Below, one piece after another: positions 9,309-21,174 of a DNA stretch of 26,863 bases. Location of the stretch: assembly GCA_027596035.1 (NCBI GenBank), contig JADGJA010000268.1, positions 1 through 26,863 on the forward strand. Reading direction: 5' to 3'. How positions within the stretch are numbered: the stretch's first letter is position 1; every line of letters begins with the position of its first letter. Origin of the DNA: Thoreauomyces humboldtii (Eukaryota; Chytridiomycota; Chytridiomycetes; Spizellomycetales; Powellomycetaceae). Under the pieces are notes generated by a model that made no database searches, was not told the origin of the DNA, and worked only from the letters and a program-made list of their open reading frames with translations. The translations under genes were made by a program, and so were the position numbers.

Positions 9309-9615
9309 ATGAACCCACCCATGGACTCCGTGACCTTGCAAGTCAATCTTGACGAGCGGGATGCTGAAATCGTATTAACCGCCCGTGGTACCGCCCGCCG
9401 CGCAGACGGAGTGAATGAAATGCCTTCCAACCGTCAAGCGCGAGATTAAGAAGCAAATAGCAGTACATCTGCAAGGCGTCGTAGTTACATTTGACATTTC
9501 CGAGCCTGCTTACGACGACGCCGGTAAGCTGGGCGATCGTCGAGCATCCTAGTCTGTGAGCTGAACGGTCGTTTCACTGATCTTCCAGGACGCTCTAGCT
9601 TCCTCACAACCTGAG
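9309..9615 (+). pseudogene. Possible decayed or very short PCC1-like (KEOPS subunit) gene
   Basis: From the ATG at 9309 the frame reads MNPPMDSVTLQVNLDERDAEI, which resembles the start of Pcc1/LAGE3 proteins (strand, then A-E-I helix). In another frame about 9430-9523 reads TVKREIKK...GVVVTFDISEPAYDD, resembling the following strands. A well-formed 65-nt intron (9524-9588) then joins to RSSFLTT and a stop. The fragments are in Pcc1 order, but the simple join needs a frameshift. An alternative 67-nt intron (9372-9438) keeps the frame open, giving only about 57 aa and losing part of the fold. Pcc1 is normally about 80-110 aa and is required for tRNA t6A modification. Either a pseudogene, a sequencing indel or a false resemblance. 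Confidence 0.3.
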
Positions 9616-10148
9616 CGTCAAAGCACTGGTCCAAGCACCAAAGGTTAGACTGGGTTCTCGACCAGGATGGACAATATTAAGTGTTGAAACTCGAGAGCTC
9701 ATCCGGAAAATGAGTTTAGTTCTCAATCGCCGTCAGGTTCATAGACTTCAGCGGGGCGGTGATAAGGTCGGCCAAATGCGGTGCGCTTCTCTCTCTTTCC
9801 TGACTCTTGGCGTTCAAATATCGGGACTTCCGAGCGCCGTTTCGCAGGGACCCGCCGTCGTCGTCGTCAACCGACTGAACCGAGTCGTCAACCCTTTACC
9901 GCTGTCGAACGCCTCATCGAATGGCTGTCAGTCACTTCCAATCTTCCTATTGCTCCCTGCTCCACCAAGCCTACCATCCCTCCAAAATGTACAGATCTTT
10001 ACTCTTACATATCCGTGCTCGACACGGCGGAGAGGTTAACGAAGACGATGTTCGGGAGAGCTAGAGTTCATCTGGAGCATTTATTTTCTACAATTGGTAT
10101 GTACAGGAGTGCAATTTTCTACATGTGAGCGAGTGATCGTTGGCAAAC
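9616..10148. other. Gene-free interval
   Basis: No supported gene. Two overlapping plus-strand frames (9710-10039, 9781-10128) have no domain and no good start context. A 25-codon frame at 9987-10064 starts MYRSLLLHIRARHGG, faintly like LYR-motif proteins, but stops at once and has no continuing exon. A CGTCGTCGTCGTC run lies near 9854-9866. Confidence 0.45.
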
Positions 10149-10847
10149 TCAGAGGCAGTTGATGAAGCGACCGGAAGCCTTGCAGGCCGTTCCCGGGGCA
10201 CACTGCATGGTGACCGGGCCGGAAGGAGCGCACACGGTGAACCCGGTTCCGCTGCAGGTCATCGAGCCGTCGACGACGCACTTGCCGGAAGCTGGTGCGG
10301 GAGGGGCGCTTGCGGTCTTGGCGGGTGGCGCGGCGGGCGCAGACACGGGTGCGGATGCAGGAGGTGCGGGTGCAGGCGCCGAGGTGGACGCCTTGGATGC
10401 ACCGCCAATGACCAGAGCAGTAGGACATGCGATCTCGAGACCGGGAAGGGCCGCGGGAGGGAGGACGTTGATGGGGGCGGTGGCCATCGATTGTGCGAGA
10501 GCTACCACACCGGCGGCGTTGGGGAAGTTGTCGAGGATCGCCTGAGCTTTCACGGTACGGTCGCAGGGGTCGGTCTTCTTGGCTGCGAGGATGCTGCTTG
10601 CGTATGCACCGCTGAGAGCCAAACGTTGGGTTAGTTATGGGTAAGAGGTCGAAGACAGCAGAACGATGGCGGTTCCCTACCTGATGTCGAAGCAGTTCGC
10701 GCCTTTAGCTCCGACAGCACCGTTGAGAGAAGAGCAGAATTTGGCTAGGTTGGCTTTGATGGTAGTCGTCCTGGGGTCTTCGAGAGCGAGAACTTGCTGG
10801 GCGCTCAGAGCGAGGACTGCGAAGGCGGTGAGCTTGGTGAAGAACAT
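10149..10847 (-). CDS. Secreted CBM19-like chitin-binding protein (209 aa)
   Basis: Two exons, 10681-10847 and 10149-10611, joined over a 69-nt intron, total 630 nt. Residues 1-21 are a signal peptide (MFFTKLTAFAVLALSAQQVLA). Residues about 22-135 are a helical region with two Cys near 38 and 52 and DPC near the next exon. Then comes an Ala/Pro/Ser-rich linker (about 135-164) and a C-terminal 45-residue, six-Cys module (165-209) with F.VC, CAPGTAC and NCL. This spacing is typical of CBM19, a chitin-binding module found in fungal chitinases and secreted proteins. No catalytic domain precedes it, so it is probably a wall-binding or chitin-masking protein rather than an enzyme. A TACTTAAG element about 85 nt upstream may serve as a TATA box. 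Confidence 0.8.
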
Positions 10848-11711
10848 GATTTCTGAGAGTGAGGATGATAGTGCGTAAGATGGATTGATTGATTTGACGG
10901 GAGTAGTCCCGCGGCCCCATCTGCCTTAAGTACTCGAGCATCCCTTTCCTGGCCATGCCGGTCTTGCTCCGTTTAGCCAAGCCGTCTCCCTCCTCAGGTT
11001 CCCTTCCGTGTTTGTCGAGGAAGCAAAAAGGCAAAAGGCAACGATGTGATGGGAAGCTGATGGGGGGGCAAGGTGAGCAGTCGAATTAGGTGCGGGAAAT
11101 GAACCGCAAATGGCCCCCTGCGTTTCGAAGACTGAAACCGATTCCTCCCCCCTGGAAGTCTTGATGAAAAGAGTGGAAGAGGCCCAACCCTCTGCCGCAG
11201 TCCGCCGGTGTATAGGTCCCGCTGCGCCGGTACGAAGGTGCGCAGTGACGGCGGCGATTGGTCTAGACACCATCGGCCGGATACCTTCATGAGCTGCCTT
11301 CCGTTTGCCCCAAATCTCATTTCTTGGTTGGTGTACAGTACATGTGATGCTTTGGGCCAGCATGCATGGCGGCAACGTATGGGTTAGCAGTGGATCTTGG
11401 TCGGGGTGGCCGGCGCGGTGCCAGCATGGAAACCGATCCGTTACTTTCCTGACGTTCCGGTGCAGAAGAACAATTTGGCTGGGATGCGAGATTGGACGAG
11501 GACCGGTCAGAAAAGTCTGCCGCCCGCCTACTGAGGCAGGAGAAGAACGGACACCAGCAGCTTTCTTCTCGGGTGGGTTTTTTGCGCAGCTGGAAGCAAG
11601 CCGTCTCCGGTTCTGCACGCACGAAGCTCACCAGCGAATCCAGTTCTGAAAGGATTCTTCCGGGACGAAAGCGGCAGAAAGGGAGCATGTTTCTTCTTCT
11701 ACAGCTCTGAG
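10848..11711. other. Long upstream region of the CBM19-like gene
   Basis: About 860 nt without a supported gene. The minus-strand ORF 10926-11618 has no domain, and its composition (Pro/Arg/Ser/His) is that of translated non-coding GC-rich DNA. Given orientations, this is the promoter of the secreted gene plus the 3' flank of uS5m. A long regulated promoter is plausible for a secreted protein. Confidence 0.45.
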
Positions 11712-12749
11712 CTAAGGCCGGGCAACCCCGGGAGTGCTGCTATCATTGCCAACGTTCGTGTGCCCGTAGTACGCCAGCTCAACATCTTCGACCTTCTTGC
11801 CACGCGCCCGAGCAATGTCCTCGGGGCTGCGCTGACGAAGGAGCGCGGCAAATGTGGCCTTGATCACGTTCATTGGGTTGCGAGATCCGTAGACTTTCGC
11901 GCCCATGTCCGAGATGCCTATGCAGCGACACACCTCGTGAATGTGATTGCTGGCGACGACTCCGTAACCTTTGCAGCAAACAAGAGTCAGTCGCAGCCTT
12001 TACAAGAGGCAGTGATCCGGGAAACCTACCTGGAGGAGCGCTCCTAAGCTGAAGTTGCACATTGTGCCACTTGTAGTCGATGTTGCTGAAGATCGTACGG
12101 TTGTTGAACCGGTAGAAACTCGTCATGTTCTTCTCGGCGGCTTTGGTAGCCTTCTGCACTGCAGCAGCCGCATCCACGGCTCGTCCCTCCCCATAGCCCG
12201 CCGCTCCATTTCCGTTCCCAACTACAACCAGCGCCGAAATGGATCGCACTTTTCCACCAGAATTTACGCGAGACACTCGACGGATATGGAGCACGCGCTT
12301 CATGAGTGGTGGAGCGAACGTCTTTTGTGGGCGATCTCCGGACTGGCGCTTGGTGAATGTGCGCTTGCCTTTGCCGGCATTGCCCTCAGTGCTGGAGGTT
12401 TGACCATCGGTAGACGCCTTAGCCGATGTCTTTGTGGACTTATCGCTTCGAGCTTTCGCCGTTTCGGGGGTGCCATCTTTCTTGAGATCAGAGGAAGGCT
12501 TCGCCGCGAAACCGGGAAGCTTTGCAGCAGGCGCTGACGGAGGAGGAGGACTCGGCGGACTGGAAGGATCTTTCGATGGTTCTGATGCGTAAGAGCGACG
12601 TGAGACGATATAGTAGTTTGACCGAACAACACTAGGCAGTTGGGCCATAGAGGCTATGTGGAGGAATGCGGGGTCAGCGTGGGCTGGAAAGTGGAAGTAG
12701 AGAAAAGCGACTTACCGGAGACCCCGGGACGAAGCCGCGGTAGCATCAT
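11712..12749 (-). CDS. MRPS5: Mitochondrial small-subunit ribosomal protein uS5m
   Basis: Three exons, 12716-12749 (34 nt), 12030-12653 and 11712-11968, total 915 nt, giving 304 aa. The tiny first exon starts MMLPRLRPGVS and joins in frame to ASMAQLPSVVR...SRRSYASEP, making a basic, Ser/Arg-rich mitochondrial targeting sequence. Starting at the internal ATG (12648) would drop part of it. Residues about 30-125 are a low-complexity Ser/Pro/Lys linker. The S5 domain follows, with VSRVNSGGKVRSISALVVVGNGNG (double-stranded RNA-binding part) and GYGEGRA, then the C-terminal S5 fold YGVVASNHIHEVCRCIGISDMGAKVYGSRNPMN. It acts in the mitoribosomal small subunit near the mRNA entry and decoding area. 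Divergent partner: NDUFA9. Confidence 0.93.
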
Positions 12750-13073
12750 GCATCGCACGGTTCTCTGAACGACGACGGGCATCCTGTTCGGCGTTGTATT
12801 TCGCTAGTGGGATCTCTCGGGAGCGTTGGTGAGTGAGTTCGCGTAAAGATTCGATCGAATGCCCGGCCCGAGGCAAAAAATCCCACAGGTGCAGAATCGG
12901 GCAGCAGAGGAAAACGGGGACAACGACGACTGCATTCCTCTCACGGTCAATCTCCAGAGAAGCAACCTTCCAGTCTCTCACAGAGGTCCCTCGACGTAGT
13001 ATCATCACATCACCCGCGCAGGCTGCAAGAGGACCCCTGTAACGCTGGAAATATCACCGGAGAGCGCACCAGA
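12750..13073. promoter_or_regulatory. Bidirectional promoter between uS5m and NDUFA9
   Basis: 324 nt between start codons of two nuclear-encoded mitochondrial genes transcribed apart from each other. No TATA box is obvious on either side, which suits housekeeping promoters. A shared regulator is likely, but I cannot name the binding site from one copy. Confidence 0.55.
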
Positions 13074-14721
13074 ATGCTGTCACGATCCCTGCTCGTCGCC
13101 CCCAAAGTGGCCGCTTCCCTCACGGCAGCTCCAAGGGTAGGCCATTCCTCTTGACTATAACTTTCTTCGAAGGATGTCGAGGCGGGAGATGCCTGAGCTC
13201 GAAGGTTCATTATCTTTTTTTCATCTAATCCTATTTATGCACTCCAGCGCCAATACCACGAGATTGTGAAGCGCGCAAGCACAAATGAGGTCTTTGTGCA
13301 GAAGGGTCCCGGCGGTCGGTCCTCTACTTCCGGCCACGTTGCGACTGTTCTCGGATGCACTGGATTCCTCGGACGATATGTGGTGAACAACTTGGGTGTG
13401 TCAAGGCGGGCAGGGACAACAGGGGTCGCATTGACTGAGAATTGCCGACTCAACTGCCACTGTTCCCGCAGGCAAGCGGGGGACGCAGGTGGTCGTGCCT
13501 TACCGTGGGACAGACGATGACAAACGACACTTGAAGCTCATGGGTGATCTCGGGCAGATCGTGCCTATCGTACGTCTCGCTAGGTGCTTTCTGAGTTTTG
13601 CGAATCCGGCACTGACAAGCTTTTCTTGGAATAGAGGTTCGATATTCGCAACGAGGACCTCATCCGAACGGCAGTGCGCCATTCGGACGTCGTTTACAAT
13701 TTGATTGGAAGGGACTTCAACACAAAGTATGCAAACGACAATAGTTGCCCGCGTTTGAGCAGTATATCTGATTCAGCGTCTTCGTAGGAACTTTACGTTC
13801 GAGCAAACCCACGTGGACGCTGCCGCCACCATCGCCCGCATCTGCAGAGAAGAGGGCGTTGCTCGTCTTGTCCACGTGTCTGCAATGAATGCGGATGTCA
13901 ACTCCAAATCTGACTTCCTTCGCACAAAGGCGTTGGGTGAGGAGGCCGTCAAGAAGGAGTTTCCGAATGTAACCATCGTTCGCCCCGGAACGATGTACGG
14001 CTACGAGGATCGGTTCTGGAACCGGTTGGGATGTGAGTAGGGAACTGTTCTTGTAAACATTGGCTTGGTTTGCTTAGACCCACACTCTTTTAAGGGTTCG
14101 TCAAGTGGCTCCCCGGCGGCATCCCAATCATGAACAATGGAAAAACGCTCATCCGACCTACGTACGTCGGCGACGTGGCTTACGTTCTTGCCAAATTGGA
14201 AAACGACGAGCGTGCAGTGGGCAAGACCATCGAGCTTTACGGGTTAGTCTGGTGGCAATATGTGCAGTCTATGCGGACTTTGACTCACCTTCTTGACACG
14301 CCGGACAGACCGAAGGAGTATCACTACGGGAAGATCGTCGAGTTCTTCCTCGACGTGTGTCGTCGTGAACAGGTTGCTCTTCCTCTTCCGAAGGTTGTCG
14401 GCAAGGCTATCGCGTCAGCGATGAACGTTGCTATGGCACTCCCCATCATCTCCCCGGACGAAGTTGAGCGGGTAAGGCGAGGTCTGGTTTCCAAAGGATC
14501 TTGATGTTTACTATCGATATTGACCCATCTTTATCTCGCAGCTGTATGTGGATGATAAGCCCACCCCGGGCGCCCTGACTTTTGACGATTTCAATGTCAA
14601 GCCTTTCACCGTCGAGGAGCAGATCATCCGGTTTGCAGGTCTCTACCGGCCACACGAGTACCAGCGCGCACCCTACGACGCGACGGTGCGCAAGTACACA
14701 ACCGAGGACGCCAAGCTGTAG
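13074..14721 (+). CDS. NDUFA9: Complex I 39/40-kDa subunit (NDUFA9 family)
   Basis: Eight exons: 13074-13136, 13248-13395, 13472-13569, 13635-13726, 13788-14032, 14095-14242, 14309-14471 and 14542-14721. They sum to 1137 nt, giving 378 aa, the usual family length. Start MLSRSLLVAPKVAASLTAAPRRQYHE is a mitochondrial targeting sequence. The Rossmann NADPH-binding motif is HVATVLGCTGFLGRYVV. Other landmarks are VVVPYRG, DVVYNLIGRDF, RLVHVSAMNAD, VRPGTMYGYEDRFWN, and the C-terminal YRPHEYQRAP typical of this atypical short-chain dehydrogenase family. It is an accessory subunit of the peripheral arm of NADH:ubiquinone oxidoreductase, with a structural bound NADPH. The first intron (111 nt) is the longest in this gene; the others are 62-76 nt. 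Confidence 0.95.
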
Positions 14722-15069
14722 AAGATTGTTTTGGTTTCTCGCCACCCTCCCTTTATTTTCCTTTCTTCCTTTACACCTGAAGACATTTCTCATACCCGAG
14801 CGCGCTATTTTGTGTCCTTGGACTGATTCTTGGCGGCAACCGTCGATGAATTCTTGATATAGCATGATCCTGGCACCACTGGATCTTTGCCTTCAGCAAA
14901 GCAGGACTCGACGGTTAGGAGTGGATACAGAACTGGTTTATGTAATGGGGAGATAAAATGGGCTGCGGGTGCATGCGTCTCAAGCTACGCTAGACTATCG
15001 TAGGGGAGCAGGAGCGTTCCTGTAAGACCCGAGAGTCGCAAAGGTCTCAGGAGACAAGACTTGTTGAAG
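14722..15069. other. Convergent 3' flank of NDUFA9 and CSE1
   Basis: 348 nt between two stop codons. No gene. It contains the 3' UTRs and terminators of both genes. A T-rich stretch at about 14748-14771 follows the NDUFA9 stop. Confidence 0.5.
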
Positions 15070-18000
15070 CTAGGTCATATCAATAAAAAGGTCAAGTGAT
15101 GTTTGAAGTAATGCGCTTGAAAAATTAGGAGGGCCAAGTACCTGGGGAGTGCCTTCCACGACAGAGAGGACGTTGTTGGCCAACAGCAGTTTAGCATCAT
15201 TGACCGAAATGCCAGCGGTGAGGTCCCTGTCTTTCTGCCCAACGACGGTAAGCTTGGAGAACGAGGCCTGGTAACCCGTATCCTCGATGTCAAATGTGTA
15301 AAGCTCCTCTTCCTCGGACCGGTTGAGGGACTGGGCAACGGGAGTTTCGCAAAGCCCGATAACGCCCGTCAGCAGTGGTTGCCTATATTATGAAGGTGAC
15401 GTGAGTACGAGCAAAAATCGCTGCTTTACTGCGCTCGCGGAGACAGTCTTACCACAAAGGCAAGTATGTGGGGGAAAGCATAAGCTTGCTCTGCCCAAGC
15501 AGATTGCCAAGTCCGATAATGTTCGACTTTCGTTCTTTCGGAGTCAGCATCACGTTAAGCTCTGGAATTAGGACATCACGGAGGAGCATATTGAACAGAG
15601 GGCTAGAAGTACAAATCAGCCCGGTTTACGGTTCCAAAGAAACCCTTCTCCCCAACTGATCATGCTTACGTGGCCTGGATGCTGTCAAAGCACGAGATGA
15701 CTGTGTCCACCTCGAGCCCTTCCTTCTTGAGCAGGAAGAGGAAGGATATGAACCCGAGAAGTCCGCGCGTATACTTGCTCGTTTTGTTGTTCATGAGTCG
15801 AGTCAAGAGCATTACAAAAATGTTCTTGAGATCGGCGTTCAACTGTTCCATCGGTATGTACTCGAAAACGGTGCAGAGGAGCTCAAAGCCGAAGTGGTCA
15901 TCGGCCCTCAAACCGATGAGTTTGTAGACCACTCCAAGAACGGGACGAAGGTGGTTCCCTTGAACGAAAACCGCCGGTGCCTTAGCAAAGTAGGACTGTA
16001 GCAACCTGATCATCGCGGGAATGTTGCCTGCGCAAAACGGAAAAAATCAGTACGCTGACCACTACTCAACAGATCTGTACTCTTTTACCTTGAGCTTGCC
16101 AGAGCGGGGGCATGACAAGTTCGCCCAGCATAGCCTCGTAGATCTGAGGCACCTGATTGCCAGGGTGGTAATCGAGCATTTGGGACAGAATTTGCAGAGC
16201 ATAAGGCATGAACTCTGCCACCTGCTGCGTCACGATGGCCAATAAGGGTTTGAAAAGCAAAGATTCGAACTCGGTTACAAGGGCAGGCTTGCGGGTGCAG
16301 ATAAACCTAAAAGCGCAACTCAGAAAACTGCAAAGATGCTAAAAACGAAAAGTCTTCCCTGACCTGATCAATGCCGCCAACGCCTCGAAGGTATAGTGGT
16401 TGAATTTCGGATTGGAAGGGTTTTGGCTGATGACCTCGATGACCTTCGTGAGCCGGCCGACCAAAGCAACTGCAGCGGGTTCCAGTTCCTGTTTGGCAAC
16501 GATAATAATCCTCATAGCAGCTGAGCGTGGGAAGGACTGCGTCAGATTGCTGTAGTACTTTGTCTTACATAAAGACGCGGGAGCATTACCCTTCATCAAA
16601 TAATCGTTCTCGGCAAGCTTTGCTGGTGTGCTTCCGTTCCGTTCAATAAGGTCAAACAAGTGTTTGAGGATAGGGTTCGCAACAGGGGCGATGTCCCTCT
16701 CGTGGAATCTAAGAATCAAATTTCAGATCAGCAAAAGGCCGGCTGAAAGTGTCATAACGTATCGATGCGTACTGCATTGCGCCATTTGGCAACTTGGTAG
16801 CCAGGATCCTCTCGATGCAAACGGCAGCATACGTGTACACGACATAATTTGTTGAAGCAAGGTGGTTTAGCAGCGAAAGAAACACGCTGTTCAGCTGTTC
16901 CTTTGTGAGCTGAGAATATGACATGATTAGCACCGAGGACAAAGGGAGAAAGTCGTAAGGTCAGCATACCTGACTTCGGAAGACCATCAAGAACTTGATC
17001 GCATCAACTGTGATAATGGGGTGGGTAGATCCGTCTGCTATCGATTCGAGCTCGGGCAGGACGTTCGCTGTGAATACGGACATAACGTCGACAAATTCAT
17101 TGACCTTGGTGACTCCCGCCTATCCACGGTATAGTTAGCACAGTAGCGGAAAAGAGGAAAGCAAGGCGGTACTTGCAAGTTGCGTGGACTTTTGAGCCGA
17201 GAGGGACGTGATGAGGTACAGAGCTGTGTCTTTGGCCTTCCAATTTGCTTTCTTGTTCTTCTCATATGCCTAAGAATTTCTTCAGTGAATAAGTGCTTTT
17301 ATTTTTGAAAAAGCAAACGCGGTTGTATCAGGAGCACCTGTAGATTCATGGTTACGTATGAAGAAAAGATGTCGGTGACTTCCTTCGCAAAGTGTTCTTG
17401 AAGGCCTCGGACAAGGTCAGATGCAGAGCGCCGCCTCGTGTCGGTGTCTAAGGTATAAAATTCGTCAATTCCGAAGATTGGAGCGACGCGAGGGACATAA
17501 ACCCTACCTGATCCCTCAAGATCCCGACGAATATACTCAATGGGATCGTCCTCGAAAAGTTCCTCATCGGACTCTAATCTAGCCATCAGATATCATCCGG
17601 AATTTTACAAATAAACCTACCAACTTACCGCGAAGAGTCATATTGGGGAGTACCACTTTCTCGCAGACACCTCGCAGAGTATCCGCATTTGCGAAAAGCT
17701 CACGATGCTTGTGGGATTGAACAACAGTACTGAGGAAGCCGATGGCCTTGCTGACAAGCTGAAACAATAATGCCTTAGCTCTTTTAAAGCGCGGATATAT
17801 AAATCCCATGTCCTTATCTCACCAAGTCGTACTTGGGCTCCAGGCCCGTCGTTGTCATGAGAACCCATACCACGTTGACAAAGTCTCGGAGGGTCAAAAA
17901 CTCCTCCTCGTACTTTTTGGCGTAGAACTCGATCACCTCGCAGATCGAGGTTTTCACCTTTTCGACGGGACCCACGTCTTCGTCGCTCTGGGGATTGAGG

Positions 18001-19171
18001 GAAAATCTCCGATTGAGTAATGAAACTTAGCGTGGTGTTAATAGCAACAAAGCTTGCGTACATCAGTGTTCAGCAATGGATTCGTGTACTGCAGATACTT
18101 CGAGAAAATAGCCATGAACGGCGCCTGGTTGTCCTCGAACCACTCAGGGATGTCCTGGTAATTGAGCAAATAGAAGATTTTGACAAGCAGGAGCAGTGAA
18201 GCAAACAGAGGCTGGAGAGCTGTAGGGTTGCTAACATTGGCCCCGATGGCAATGTCTACTGACTAGCAGAACTGTCAGTCGTAATTTATCTTTCAGCACA
18301 GCAAAATAGTACTGCCCACTTACCTGAAGGATTGCTAGCGAAGCGGGAGCAAATTGATCAATGACAGCCTTAATTTCCGTGAACAGTTTGTCAGTCTTGT
18401 GTGCTGCGCGATATCTGTCCATACACGTCGTTAGTCAACACATCATCTGCCTTGCCATAAACAGCCCCGCCAAACGGCTAACCTCCTGAACGTAGAGTGC
18501 GCAATTTGTAGTAGACCGACATTCGCGTCATGATCCGTAGGGCTGATTTTGCTAAGTATGGTCTAGGTCCAAATCCAACGTTAGCCCGTAATGTCGTTGG
18601 ACAAAGTTTCACTGTCGTCCATCCAGTACCGGAAGCAAGTCTCCCCAAGACTCAGGAAAGTCGCTATCCGCGATGATAGCCACTCCTTCGCCTAGCTGCG
18701 TTCGTATTCCGGTGGGAACCTCCATCATAAGACTGACGATGTGCGTCTTGATGGCCAGTCGATCCGCCGGAGAGATCAAGTCTACTTCTCCCTCCTTCTA
18801 CAGCCGGCTCAACGGAGAGGATTCAGTGGATGGTTTTTGACAAAAGCAAACGAGTACGCGTCTCATCTTCCCACCGGTTCCCAGTTCTTCTTGATGTAGT
18901 TCTTGAAGTAGATTGATCCCGCAACACGGATGGTCTGGTCCGTGGCAGGGTTCTGCACCAGCTGGAGCAATACCAGTGGGAAATTTGGTTGGGGAGCCAC
19001 AGTCGCCAGAGCCTCCTCCGCTGTTAAAAAAGAAGTTCCTGTTTAGTCACACTACGCTTTGCCGACACAAAAGCAAGAACAATCTGGCGAACCTGTTTTA
19101 TTGGTGGCATGATTGAGGGTCTGGGCGAGGTGGTGGGCCAGGGCGGCGAACGTTTCTGGAGTAGCTTCCAT
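15070..19171 (-). CDS. CSE1: CSE1/exportin-2, importin-alpha re-exporter
   Basis: CSE1 (CAS, XPO2) is a karyopherin-beta of HEAT repeats that, with RanGTP, carries importin-alpha back to the cytoplasm. The start at 19171 gives MEATPETFAALAHHLAQTLN, then an exon AEEALATVAPQPNFPLVLLQLV...TIRVAGSIYFKNYIKKNWEP, the importin-beta N-terminal domain that binds Ran. Further landmarks are DFPESWGDLLP, YLLNYQDIPEWFEDN, KYLQYTNPLL, YAAVCIERILA, NDYLMKG, QILSQMLDYHPG, LKNIFVMLLTRLMNNKTSKYTRG, and a C-terminus reading ALLQTSLDLFIDMT with stop TAG at 15070. All are in family order. The gene has many short introns; I confirmed several in the first quarter by frame (for example between the first two exons, phase 1). 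Protein length is roughly 950-1000 aa, as expected. Not every splice site was resolved. Confidence 0.95.
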
Positions 19172-19643
19172 GTTGGGCGGAGGGAATCTGGGAGAGGGCG
19201 ACGGACGGCGAGACAGCAACACCGAGGGTGGATGGGTGAAAGACGACGAGGGAGAGTCGAGGGCGCGCCAAAGACCGATGCTCGGGCGTGGCCGATAGCT
19301 TTATGATAACCAGTCCCGTGGGAAAAAGTTGGGCACAGACGCAGGGACAGAGGACAGAGCGCTTGCAGTTCGCAATGGGGGGATCGGGGGGCCACCGGAC
19401 TGCTGTCCGAATGAGTCGGACCTGTTTGACAGCTTCCCAAAGCCACCCATCTCTGACAGCGGATCTCCATCATCTCTTGCATGGATCTCCTATTGGTATA
19501 GCAAAGCCAGACGGGATGAGGGTCCACATATAAGAATCGGTTCGTGATCACACCGCCCTTTCACTTAGAGCTATACCTGGCTTCCCTAGAGCCTGTAGCA
19601 TCTGCATTCTACTACCCTCGTATCAGTTTGTTCTCTTCCACCC
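19172..19643. promoter_or_regulatory. Divergent promoter between CSE1 and LYS12
   Basis: 472 nt between start codons. On the LYS12 side, TATAAG at 19529-19534 lies 110 nt before the ATG at 19644 and may be a TATA box. A TGAGTCG (one mismatch to the Gcn4/CPC1 site TGAGTCA) lies near 19412-19418. General amino-acid control of LYS12 is known in other fungi, so this near-site is worth noting, but a 6/7 match is weak. No gene is seen inside. Confidence 0.4.
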
Positions 19644-21018
<1,375 letters not shown>

Positions 21019-21174
21019 AAAACTTCACTTTGGTTTTTGACTATCACTTTCATTTGAGAACATCGTGGTGAGACTAAGAATGGTTTCGCGTTCAACGTCA
21101 ACATATGATTGTGCGAAATGAAGGATGCACAGAGCGTATAAGCTCGATACCAGTAATCAGAGTGACAGATCTAG
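21019..21174. other. Short convergent 3' flank
   Basis: 156 nt between the LYS12 stop and the DUF1295 stop. No gene. Confidence 0.5.

Noticed and set aside
9987..10064. Short frame MYRSLLLHIRARHGG resembling an LYR-motif protein
   Set aside because: Stops after 25 codons and I found no downstream exon that continues an LYR fold.
10926..11618. 230-codon minus-strand open frame upstream of the CBM19-like gene
   Set aside because: Composition is Pro/Arg/Ser/His-rich without strands, helices or motifs; it lies in a promoter and overlaps other random frames.
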